Of a stretch of 18,885 nt of DNA, positions 10,047-18,885 are shown piece after piece. The stretch's first letter is position 1. Every line of letters starts with the position of its first letter. This DNA is from Physocladia obscura (taxonomy: Eukaryota > Chytridiomycota > Chytridiomycetes > Chytridiales > Chytriomycetaceae): the NCBI GenBank assembly GCA_027596945.1, contig JADGJH010000424.1, forward strand, positions 1 through 18,885, read 5' to 3'. Made by a program: the position numbers and the translations under genes. The notes beneath the pieces are model-generated. The model was not told where the DNA came from. It did not search any database and was given only the letters and a program-made list of their open reading frames with translations.

Positions 10047-11222
10047 TTTCATGTTTAAAAAGGAAAGTGTGTAAAAAATGCTATAAAAATGAACTCTGGA
10101 TTCTTGTTTTTGTGTGCTCTCTTTAATTTCGATTCTACTATCAAACTTCTTGATAAAACTACCGGAATATCAAAAAGAGACTTGCGTAAGGACAGGTTTA
10201 TTGCTTGATTTTTTTTTGACATAAGCAGTGGTGTCTTTGTTATCTGAGTCAAGGACTAGTTCGCATTAAAGCTGGCTTGAAGAGTTGGGGTTCTGAAAGT
10301 CCATATGAATTTCCACAGTGTTGAACGCTGTGGCTGCCATAATTGAAGTAGAATTTATTTATTGACCTTGGCAGTACAAAGGTGTCAATATTCTAGCATA
10401 CATGTCATAAATGTTTGATAGCAGATTTTGTTGGAGCTGTATGGAGATGCTGTGCTGGCAGGGAAAAGTGAAATGTTAAAAAGCTTCATCGGAAAACTTT
10501 ATTGGCCGCGCTACATAGTACACTCACATACCGTGTAAAATTCAAGGCAGACAGGCTTTCATTCGAAGTCTAAATTCCAAGTTTATACTGATAATGACAT
10601 TTCAAATTACACGCAGCTAGATTTTTCAGACGCAAAACGTAACGTGCTGCATACTTGTTGCCGATACGGAGCGAAAGGTAAAATTCATTTACCCTTTCGG
10701 GTGCGATACGGTAGCTCTACATAATCTAGCACGCAATTTGTATGTATGAAAGTGTCATTTACTGGTGATTGACAGTATAACGAAAAACTTTTTGACCTCA
10801 CTGGTTGGGCTCGACTGGTGTTACACAGGCAAAAGAAAAATGTTAGGGATAATTTTATTCACAAAACTGAACAAGATAGCAAAATTGGCCACTTGTCGTC
10901 ATTGTTGTCAAGGATTAAAAAAAAGAAAAAATACGGATGTGAAAGAACTTTTTGCGACAGGATTCGAAACCTTGCAAAGAATAATTGAAGATTGTTCATT
11001 TTTAATAAAGTAATTTACATTTGCATTAATAATTGAGTCAGCTGAATTTGAAACTTGAATTTCAAACACACAATTTTGATTGCAAATCATGATTGCAAAT
11101 TGACAAATTGAAAAAACTGAATAAATGACTCCACGTCACTTTTAAGCAAAAAAAAAAACCAGTCAAAACATTCTACATTCAACGAAAGAACTTCAGAACA
11201 GCGAAACAAGCAGACAAAAAAA
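10047..11222. other. Intergenic spacer before the kinase
   Basis: About 1.2 kb with no convincing gene. It holds a small hairpin CCACAG/CTGTGG (10313-10333) and the nested stem-loop at 10643-10733. A lysine-rich frame at 10765-11013 opens with GTG, not ATG, and resembles nothing I know. The stretch before 11223 is A-rich and should contain the kinase leader; no clear TATA box was identified. Confidence 0.5.
10643..10733. repeat. Nested inverted-repeat structure
   Basis: Outer arms CGTGCT (10643-10648) and AGCACG (10728-10733) enclose an inner hairpin CGAAAGGTAAA (10672-10682) / TTTACCCTTTCG (10688-10699), paired except for one extra base. Two direct copies of CGATACGG (10662-10669, 10704-10711) flank the inner hairpin. 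It could be a structured RNA, a regulatory element or the remnant of a small foldback element. Confidence 0.45.
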
Positions 11223-12455
11223 ATGGCCGCTCACTCAACTAGCTTCAAAACCGCATCAACGTGTAGCACTTGCTCTGACTCCTCAAACTCGGAAACAATT
11301 AGTACTCAACCACAAAAAATCAAACCGGCGGAAATCATTCTCTCGCCGGCGCTTGCAACAATAAAAGTTCCAGCCGGAAAGATTCTGTACGATGGACTTT
11401 CATCGGAAAGCAAAGCGCGAGTTGCCGTTGCATACGCGTTCGCGTATAGTCCGGCGCAACTCCTGATGAAATACTCTATCCGTCGGGTGATTGGATTTGG
11501 CTCAAACGGCGCTGTCCTCGCGGCTGTTTTGAATGAGAATATCCCCGTCGCAATCAAAATCATCTATAAAAAGCGCGCTACTTCCATAAAGCCGTTGACT
11601 GAAATCCCATCCGAAATTGAAATTCTGAAGCATTTAAATGCCAACAGTAACAATAATGGCGCCATTTTAAAGTACATTGAAGATTGGCAAGACAAGAACC
11701 ACTTTTATTTGGTCACTGAGTTGTTTGGCTCTGACTGGTTGTCGTCAACAAAATGGTCTACTTCTGAAAAATTTGCTCCAGTTGTGTTTAACGCGCGTTA
11801 CAATGGAGCAAGCACGCGCGTGGCTCTTCCGTTCTCCGCAGGCTCTTCTGACTTGTGGGCGTGGGCTTACGTGCACCGTGCGTACGTTTATGAATCTTCC
11901 CACCACCAACACACTATGTTGCCAATCCTCCCAATCAAACGAATCGTCAAGCAGCTCGCAATAGCTCTTTCTGAAATGCACGCACTTGGATTTTACCACG
12001 GCGATATAAAACTCGAAAATGTTCTTGTGCAGTCTGGAGGGCAAATGGGTCCAGTTATACGGCTCGCTGACTTTGGACACTCCAAGCATACGTCTTTTGG
12101 GATCAAAAGCTACGGAACCCAGGAAGTCTCACCGCCAGAGTTTCTCCGTGGAAGTTTGTATTCTTCTGAAAGTTTGGACGGTCGTGTATCGGATGTTTTT
12201 GCACTTGGCATGGTCATGTATATGCTGCTGAACGAATCAGGGCATCTACCAAAAATGACAAATTCCACTAGTGCTGGCACAATGGGATACGAAGATTTGC
12301 TGAAAGATGATTCTGGCTTTTATCCGTTCGACTCGCTTGATGATTTTGACATTGGCGGACAATCGCTGTTAGATGGAATGTGTATGGTAGATCCCGAACA
12401 GCGAATGAACGTCCAACAGGTACTTGCTCATCCGTGGCTAGCAGATGTGGTATAA
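11223..12455 (+). CDS. Serine/threonine protein kinase, HGD catalytic loop, CAMK-like
   Basis: An uninterrupted 410-codon ORF that starts at an ATG in good context (AAAAAATGG). The kinase fold is recognisable: glycine loop GFGSNG (91-96), VAIK lysine K112, alpha-C glutamate near 131-133, hinge VTELFG (164-169), catalytic loop HGDIKLEN (259-266), DFG (283-285), PPE in place of APE (304-306), SDVFALG (323-329) and the late arginine R394. Catalytic residues D261, K263, N266 and D283 are present, so it should phosphorylate Ser/Thr. The usual HRD arginine is glycine, so it is a non-RD kinase. About 65 residues (roughly 170-235) rich in Ser, Trp and His separate hinge and alpha-E, longer than in most kinases. 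Residues 1-80 are Ser/Thr-rich with no domain seen. The loop and DFGHSKH resemble CAMK/PAS-kinase relatives, but no PAS domain is present. No introns, unlike its neighbours. Confidence 0.85.
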   Translation: MAAHSTSFKTASTCSTCSDSSNSETISTQPQKIKPAEIILSPALATIKVPAGKILYDGLSSESKARVAVAYAFAYSPAQLLMKYSIRRVIGFGSNGAVLAAVLNENIPVAIKIIYKKRATSIKPLTEIPSEIEILKHLNANSNNNGAILKYIEDWQDKNHFYLVTELFGSDWLSSTKWSTSEKFAPVVFNARYNGASTRVALPFSAGSSDLWAWAYVHRAYVYESSHHQHTMLPILPIKRIVKQLAIALSEMHALGFYHGDIKLENVLVQSGGQMGPVIRLADFGHSKHTSFGIKSYGTQEVSPPEFLRGSLYSSESLDGRVSDVFALGMVMYMLLNESGHLPKMTNSTSAGTMGYEDLLKDDSGFYPFDSLDDFDIGGQSLLDGMCMVDPEQRMNVQQVLAHPWLADVV

Positions 12456-12619
12456 TTGGGTAACTAATGAGGAAAAATTGTTAAGTACTGTATGGGCATT
12501 TTGTTCAGTCTGGAGATTGCCTTCTAAGTTGCCGGCTAATTGCATTTCAAGTCGAAAGTCGCTAAGCCGTCGCACTTTAGATAGAAATTTATTCATCCCT
12601 GTTTTGAAAATGAATGTTT

Positions 12620-12625
12620 AATAAA
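12620..12625 (+). terminator. Polyadenylation signal of the kinase gene
   Basis: AATAAA about 165 bases after the kinase stop codon, within AT-rich sequence. Assigned by position and consensus only. Confidence 0.35.
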
Positions 12626-13790
12626 TATATTTCTCGAATGATTTTTGTTCTATTATCGAATCTTTGTTTTTTAAATTCTACTTTAATGTTGAAAAATTGG
12701 CAATCAAAAATCGAAACTGAGTTTTCAAATCAATAAGATTCTTTTTTTATTTTTTATTTATTATTTATTTTATCTATTTATTTATCTATTATTATTGTAT
12801 TGATACATTTTTTCTTCGTTCAAATAAAAAATTTGTTATTATCAGTTGGAAATGATTATATTAGCGAAATAAAACGGTTTTATTTAGCAATCACTGACTA
12901 ATTTAGTTGTATTAACTCAGTAAAGCAATTCTTGATTGCCTTCCTTGCAACTTGCGATTACACTGATTTTTAATAAAAAGAAAAAATGAGTCAACAATCA
13001 AAATAAAACAAAAAAATCAAAGGCAGGCGACTTAGTTTAATATATGAATACGGTTTTCGTTTTTCTCAAAGGTTGATTCCGAAGTAGTGTGTTTAAACCC
13101 AAGTGGCAGTGGCCGTTTTTGATTGTTTTTGATTATTGACTCAATCTGAAATTTTCCATTTTAACCTCGCGAAATAAATTCTACATCTATTGCTAGCGTG
13201 CTATCAACAGCAAATGTAATCTTCACGCAGCATGAGGATTGTTGAGAATGGAACTTGTAAATTTTAATTGAAATAACTTCAGGTAAATTATGTCCTGACA
13301 AAGAAGCAATTGAAGTAACTTGAGAGTATACAACGAATACTTTTATTTAACGAAAGGGCTCGTTAGCTGTTCACACTATTCAGCAGAAACAAGACCAAAA
13401 GTGATTAATTGTTGTATTATTATATCTGGAGTGGAGAGGTTTTGTTGGGGGTTTGTGGAGATTTGGGGACTTTGAATTCAGAAATCATTACTGAATTGCG
13501 CCCGCTGTCCAAATTCCAACCTTCCGTAATCCCCAAACGCAATCACCACCAACTCTAGAAAGCAAACGGGGCTTTATTAAGAATGCCCAGAATTGCAAAT
13601 GATCTCATTCTTAAACATGACAATGTTCTGTGATGCATTATTTAGACACAACACTGCAAACGATGACTGCACTGCAAAAAATCCGCCAATAGTGTTTGTC
13701 CTCTTCTATCGAGGTCGAGCTGTCACAGAATTTTTTTTTACCTATCTGAAGTTTGTAATTTATGAAAACGAAATAAACCGTTCCAATTAT
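12626..13790. other. Spacer between convergent genes
   Basis: About 1.2 kb between the 3' ends of the kinase and aminotransferase genes. It holds a T/A-rich tract with repeated TATT units (12741-12797) and a perfect 7-bp inverted repeat AATTCAG/CTGAATT near 13476-13499. CpG is present at ordinary frequency, including several in the stretch 12541-12570. The only longer frame (13593-13820) begins without ATG and runs to the 3' end of the aminotransferase; I do not call a gene. Confidence 0.5.
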
Positions 13791-13796
13791 TTTATT
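13791..13796 (-). terminator. Polyadenylation signal of the aminotransferase
   Basis: TTTATT on the plus strand reads AATAAA on the minus strand, about 43 bases past the aminotransferase stop codon. Assigned by position and consensus only. Confidence 0.4.
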
Positions 13797-13838
13797 TTGC
13801 CTCTGTTGCTAAGACAGTAGAATAATACTCTCACATTT

Positions 13839-15406
13839 TCATTTTTGCTCTTCTCTGATGATCTCGGCTAGTCGCGCAAGGGCGATATCAATTTCCTCAG
13901 CAGTCGCAGTTGAGAACGACGCGCGGACATACGGCGTTGTTTTAGGATTTGGAAAAAACTCAAACCCAGGAACAAGCAGCACCTTCTTCTCAACGGCTTT
14001 TTGTTTAATCAAAGACGCAGAGTCGTCAATTCCAAGTAATTTAATCCAAACAAACATCCCTGCATTCGGTTGAACCCATTCAGCAAGACCTTTTAGATGA
14101 TGTTCCGCACTGCGAAGAAATGCGATGCCTTTCTCTTCATAGAAAGCAGACACATCCTGGGTATGTGCGCGAAATCCATCCAACCCCCAATGCTGCAAAA
14201 CCTTCCAAACAAGAAGTTGAGAAACACCAGACGCATGCAAGATTGATGATTGCGAGTGAAGAGCTATTCGTTCAACGAGAAGCTTTGGGCCCGTCACCCA
14301 ACCAACGCGAACTCCAGCGGAAAGAATTTTTGAAAATGAGTCGAATCGGAGAACACGTTGATCGAGGTCCATGGAAAAGTAACTGGCGGCGCGCTTTTTC
14401 CCAAATTGGAGATAATAATATGGATCATCTTCGAGAATAATCTATTTTTTGGGGTTTGCAAGGGAAAATGGTATAGTCGTCACTCACAATGTTGTATTTC
14501 TGTGCAATTTTGTAAATCCTTTTCTTGCGTTCAACGGTGGTACTGCATCCCGTCGGATTTCCACCAATAGGAACCGTGTAAAGAACTCGGGGCCTAGTGG
14601 CACAATCATTCCAGTTTGCCAAAACATTTTCCAAAGCATCTGGAATCAATCCTTCCGCATCTGATGGCACATCGGAAAACTTGCAACCAATAGGACGTAA
14701 ATATGCCAAAGATCCAACGTATGCTGGTGATTCACATAACAAAGTATCACCTTCAGAAAGCAACATGTCAAATGCCTTGATGATTCATTTGGTCATTATA
14801 GAACTGATAAGAAACAATAAAAATACCTTTGTCAGCACATCTTGAGATCCGTTTCCAACGCACACATCGAAATCCCCAGCAAATGGCGGCGAATGTTCAG
14901 ATATTTGCAGGTCCCTTAGCCATTTTACCAGAGGCGGAATTCCGTTCGTCGGCGAATACTGAAGAGCTTGGGCTAGCTCTGTTTCCGGAACCGTAATTGA
15001 TTCGCCGCTGCGGAGCTGAAAACTGAGCCCAACATATGGAAACATTGCTGGATTTGGATTGCCGCCGCTGGTGCAAAAGCAGAGAATCAACTCATTCAGT
15101 AATTCGTTACGATTCACCTTTTTGGTTCAAAGCTCACCCAAGCGAAATCATTCCAGGAAGCGACATTAGCGGGGCCAGCGAACGGATTGCAGACGGAGCG
15201 CGGCGCGCAGAACGCGGCGAGATAAAGCGTGAATAGTCGGTTATTTTGGTTGTTGAAGTTGACATTGTTTTTCGCAATGTTTTTGAAAGAAATCTTGCGG
15301 TTGCAGTTGGTGTGGCCGTGTTTATGTTAGTTGGAATTGCTGCTCGGAAAGCGCGTTGGTGAATTTCCTTCGCTCTATAAATTAACATCAGAAAGTCTTT
15401 TTGCAT
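13839..15406 (-). CDS. PLP-dependent aminotransferase, AADAT/Aro8-like
   Basis: Four exons on the minus strand: 15406-15138, 15067-14827, 14775-14488 and 14441-13839 (466 residues). Introns are 70, 51 and 46 nt; each junction keeps frame and restores family sequence (MISLGGGNPNPAMFPY, then the EDDPYYYLQF segment). It is a fold-type I aminotransferase: NPTG (243-246), D272 with Y274 in DDPY, the Schiff-base lysine K304 in SFSKIL, and the carboxylate-binding R439 in YVRASFS. The YSRFISPRSARR and NPNPAMFPY segments match the kynurenine/alpha-aminoadipate aminotransferase group, which transaminates 2-aminoadipate (lysine pathway), aromatic amino acids or kynurenine with 2-oxoglutarate. The exact substrate cannot be read. 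Residues 1-47 are rich in Arg, Ala, Thr and Ser and poor in acidic residues, like a mitochondrial presequence. M48 (at 15265, context AAAACAATG) would give a cytosolic form. Confidence 0.9.
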
Positions 15407-15719
15407 TTATTTTCTATTGTATCCCGGATCTTCCGAAACAATACATTGAGTGAAACATACCAATGAACATCATCTATTTTTTTTAATAAGAAGTTGAAAT
15501 GTGATAGCATCAGAATCAATTGTTCTTTTTTTAAGACAGCTCTTCAGCTTGATTCATCAGCAAAGACTCAGATTTTTGAAACTATTACTGCCAAAGCAAA
15601 TTCAATTAACAAGTTTGACTCATTAACTTACAGAATATAGCTCAATAAGTGATCGCCTTTATGGAAACTAAGCGGATACCGAAAGTTTACAACTGACACA
15701 AAAATCTCATCAACAAACG
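15407..15719. other. Upstream region of the aminotransferase gene
   Basis: AT-rich sequence above the minus-strand start at 15406 that should contain its promoter. A CCAAT pentamer is present on the plus strand near 15460; no clear minus-strand TATA box was picked out. CpG is still present here (for example near 15425-15433 and 15645-15720), unlike the block that follows. Confidence 0.45.
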
Positions 15720-17498
15720 AGTATCACCTCTAGTTGCATATCAGAATAGTGAGACAGATGTCATTAGTGTTGATGACATGCAAACCAAATTGAAATAGAA
15801 AGTGCATGTTGGAGTGAGATTGAAGAATGAATTCCCTCTCCTCAAATTGCTCAGTAGGAAAACCAAGAACAAAAAACCCAGTGAACTTGCCTATTCCATC
15901 ATTAAGCAGAAGCTTTGTATTGATACAAATTAAAAATTTTTACGTGGTGAAGAAAAATGGCAAGAATTCAACTGTTTCAATTTCTGTGACAGAGAATTTT
16001 GAGGGATGTATATCAATAAAGAAGAGAAAGAAATCTGCTGAAAATTGTTGCCACATACAATCATAAATGCAGATCACAACATTATACAAAAATTTTTCTT
16101 AGTCAATACTTCTATTAAACAGCCAAATATACACCACAGTGCAAGGATATTTATTGCTGGTTTATTTTACAACTGCAACTAGTCACCACCATTCTTGCCT
16201 GTTTGCATTGAACCTATTGACAAAATTAATGAGGTTTTTATCCTACTGGCAATCTAAATTTGAAGAGTATCACACCCAAAGTTATTCAACCTGCTCTCAA
16301 AAGATATGACTTTTTTCTGGTCAAAAAAAGAAAATTCTACCAAACAATTCCTTTATTTTTTTCAATCTGTCTTATTGTCGCTGTGTAGGAGCAAGCCAAA
16401 TATATCTTCAAATGTTGAATATTTACAGTCAACAAGACTTGTCAGCATATGTACCAATAATAATGGCCAAGTACCCAAAATTTGAATTATATAAATTCAA
16501 CTATTGCCTATGATGGGTAGCATTTAACAGTCATTAAAGAATATCTTTTTTGAAGATTGTATGATATGAATCAGAGTAAAAAAATAACTACCTGCTTATG
16601 TAACAATATTGCACTATTTGAATATGTTTTTGTTGACTACCATAATCCAATGTTAGAGTTTAGACAGTTTGTTGAGTATCAATAGACAAAATTCCTTTTT
16701 ACATCTAAATCTTATTCTAACCAATTGGTAGATTTCTTTTTGTCTTCCAATTCTAAAACAATTTTACATCACATGAATTTTGTAGTGCTTTAAAATTCTG
16801 TTATTAAAGGGAAACAAGTTAATCACAAGACAACTTTTATGGTTTTCTTGTTACAGAATCAAGTCAAAGTATATCAAACCTTCCTATTTCATTACTCAAA
16901 AGTTTTGTACCTACCAACAGAATGGGAACTTTATTAAGTTCATTACAAACAGCACCTAGGACCTCCAATATGTCAGCAACTTAGAAAAGGCCAATGTGGC
17001 TTTTCATAAATTCTGGAGATTTCCATATCTGGCAGTCACAAAATGGAGATCTTTACTGATGTTTTTTTATTGGTCACAAATATCAGGCACAGTGTATTCT
17101 CAACATTATTTTAATTCTATCTTTCTGTCACTATGCAAAAATCAGGCTAGAGACATTCTAGAAGTTCATGCGCAAGCTATAGTTCAATAAATTTCTAATT
17201 AGGCAATGTCAATTCTTTTTAGTGTTGGCACATTTGAAAATTTCCTAAATAAGATGGGTGAGAGGAATTTTTTTCTTGTTTCCTTAATTTTTGCAGAGAG
17301 ACAGTTAAAGCTTTGAAGCACAATCATAAAATAGGTTTCAACGTCATCTTGATCCCATATACATTTGCCACAGGTTTGTGAACAGCAGTGTGTGCCATAT
17401 CTAATCCTTCAGTGATTGGAGTAAGCAAAATTGTCAACACTAGATTATTTTCAATGAAATCTTTGAATGTTAAATCAATCAAAAAAATGTAAATAATA

Positions 17499-17716
17499 TA
17501 GAGATTTTGCAACAAGGAATTTTTTGTGAGAATTTGTTGTTGGACCATATGAAATTCCTTGAAACAAAGTTTGAAAAATCAAATACCTGATCCTTAAATG
17601 AAGAAGTCATTTACAAGGATTTCTGATAAGGATTTTGTTTCATTAGAGGAATTGTAAGAATTTCATGTGGTCTCACAATGAATTTTCCCAAGGAATTTCT
17701 TGTTGCAAAATCTCTT
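17499..17716. mobile_element. Foldback MITE with TA target-site duplication
   Basis: Terminal inverted repeats of 18 bp, 17499-17516 (TAGAGATTTTGCAACAAG) and 17699-17716 (its complement with one mismatch at the outermost base), are flanked on both sides by TA (17497-17498 and 17717-17718). The inner parts also pair imperfectly, with shared blocks such as ATGAAATTC and, at the centre, ATCCTTAAATGA against TCATTTACAAGGAT. Almost the whole 218 bp can therefore fold back. Size, TA duplication and lack of coding capacity fit a Tc1/mariner-mobilised MITE. Confidence 0.75.
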
Positions 17717-17832
17717 TACAGCTATTTTCAATGTGAATGGGACAGACAAAAAATTGCGTTTTTTGATAAATAAAATACTTATTATACTGGAAATACTGAT
17801 CTGCCACCAATAGTATATTCTGCATCAAACCC

Positions 17833-18275
17833 ATGGGAACTCATCAGCATCCTGATCCATTGCTTTGGTGGATTATTTGGGCATGCATGGAGGGACAAAG
17901 TACCAGGGCTATTGCAAAGCGCCTGTTTGTAACACGGAATCTTGTTTTACGCACCTATGGATACTTTCATATGTTTGGAACAGCCAGAAATCCATATTCA
18001 AAACCATCAGTTTGACAGCGGGCTTTGGAAGTGCATATCTCCAAAGTAAGTTACAAATCTCCGCCATCTCCAAACATACTGTAATTATCTTTTGATCCTT
18101 TTAGTATATCAAAGCCTTATTTGACTTATGTGCCGATTGGTATCTTGACAAACTGCAGGAGCAAGTGCATGCATCTTTCACATTGGCTGTCTCTGTTTCA
18201 ACCATTTGAAGGATGCTGAAGAAACTTGGATGTTCACATAAACAAGTAATGGTTAAACCACCCAATGTTCCTTGA
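17833..18275 (+). pseudogene. Tc1/mariner-type transposase N-terminal relic
   Basis: The first frame reads WIIWACMEGQSTRAIAKRLF, a helix-turn-helix like the first DNA-binding domain of Tc1/mariner transposases. After an in-frame TGA (18013-18015) it continues QRALEVHISK. A GTAAGT...TTTTAG intron follows (18046-18104, phase 0), then YIKALFDLCADWYLDKLQEQ and AVSVSTI, the usual second half of the paired DNA-binding region. A second TGA (18207-18209) stands where such proteins often have Trp, then RMLKKLGCSHKQV. Similarity fades after about 18250, and no DDE/D catalytic region follows within the window. Two stops and the missing catalytic part make it a dead, truncated copy. Confidence 0.7.
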
Positions 18276-18885
18276 GCCATTTGATACAAGCAGCCATCAA
18301 TGTTAATTAAACAGTGTTTGGCATACTTTTCATCCAATTTGCATGTCAAATTGGCAATTTTTTTGGTATGGCTGTAGTTGATGGGCAAGCTGGAGACATT
18401 GCCTTGTGTGTCAACTGAAATTGTAGATCCTTTTTTACTTGCAGCTATATGCATTAAAATTTATTATTGATAAAATAAAAATTGTTATAATAATAAAAAT
18501 TAAAAGAACCTATTTCCTTCTTCTGATAAATGACCAGTTTTAACTTCATGCATAAAACCTTCAAAGATTTTAATGTTGTGAATTGCCAAAACAGTCAGAG
18601 ATTTTGGCTTGGGATTCCATTCAGGAATTTCTTTTTTTAAATGTTCTTGGAGAAGTTGCAAAGTTCCAATTTCACTGGTCAGCATATCAACAGTAGTAAT
18701 TTTAATTAGGGTTGAAATATCATTCTTGGCTGGTAAGTGCAAATGTTGGTTTTTGAGTTGTAAGGCTTAGTATTGTTGTGAGCCTTAAGCTTGATAGTAG
18801 TTTTGGGCAGAGAGTTTTTTATTTTAGAATGTTTTCAAAAGTCAAAATCCAACAGCCTTCTTATAGCCTTTTTCATGCCTAATCA

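Larger units (their letters stand above)
15720..18885. other. Gene-poor, CpG-depleted block with transposon relics
   Basis: About 3.2 kb reaching the window edge. By my reading only about 13 CpG dinucleotides occur here: roughly one between 15945 and 17165, and none from 18135 to 18885. Roughly half of them sit in the transposase relic (17880-18135). Other spacers in the window carry one or two per 60 bases at similar AT content. Frames such as 15827-16066, 16996-17190 and the minus-strand frames 18101-18454 and 18500-18742 resemble no family I know and are not called. The block contains the MITE and transposase relic listed separately. Confidence 0.7.

Noticed and set aside
10765..11013. 82-codon plus-strand frame
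   Set aside because: It opens with GTG rather than ATG, is lysine-rich low-complexity sequence and has no neighbour or motif support.
13593..13820. 75-codon plus-strand frame
   Set aside because: Non-ATG opening, no recognisable motif, and it overlaps the 3' end signals of the convergent aminotransferase gene.
15827..16066. 79-codon plus-strand frame
   Set aside because: No family resemblance, inside the CpG-depleted block; could be a relic but nothing supports a gene.
16860..16990. Minus-strand peptide with NKVPILLVGTK, resembling a Rho-type GTPase G4 motif
   Set aside because: The Asp after TK is missing and no other GTPase motif appears upstream; probably chance.
18101..18742. Two minus-strand frames (117 and 80 codons) as exons of one gene
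   Set aside because: The best intron (GTTCTT to ATATAG) does not join them in frame, and part of the first is antisense to the transposase relic.

Overview
The window comes from a fungal nuclear genome. The evidence is a division 1 chitin synthase, a fungal SFP1-type zinc-finger regulator, an alpha-aminoadipate/aromatic aminotransferase, and short GT-AG introns (39 to 93 nt) with consensus-like donors. High intron density, AT-rich gene-sparse spacers and a Tc1/mariner relic make an early-diverging, chytrid-like fungus my best guess; that placement is inference.

Layout. Positions 198-4622 (minus strand) hold a three-exon, 1431-residue SFP1/JAZF1-like regulator with two AT-hooks and a four-unit 15-residue repeat. 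Its promoter (TATA, CCAAT, palindromes, a possible upstream ORF) lies just above 4622. Positions 4623-6281 are mostly non-coding, with unresolved splice-like signals. Positions 6282-10032 (plus) hold a ten-exon, 1081-residue chitin synthase. Positions 10033-11222 are a spacer with a nested stem-loop. Positions 11223-12455 (plus) hold an intronless 410-residue protein kinase with HGD instead of HRD. Positions 12456-13838 are a spacer between convergent genes. Positions 13839-15406 (minus) hold a four-exon, 466-residue PLP aminotransferase with a presequence-like N-terminus and a second internal start.

From about 15720 to the right edge the sequence changes character. I find no convincing gene, and CpG is almost absent: about 13 by my reading in roughly 3.2 kb, while neighbouring AT-rich spacers carry one or two per 60 bases. 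Inside this block are a 218-bp foldback MITE flanked by TA and a decayed Tc1/mariner-type transposase fragment with an intron and two in-frame stops. This looks like a repeat block eroded by cytosine methylation and deamination, or by an RIP-like process.

The four genes do not form an obvious pathway; growth control, wall synthesis, signalling and amino-acid metabolism are simply neighbours. I found no convincing new multi-gene system. The most interesting signals are the CpG-depleted block, the microsatellite-adjacent splice acceptor in the chitin synthase, the architecture of the zinc-finger regulator and the two-start aminotransferase.
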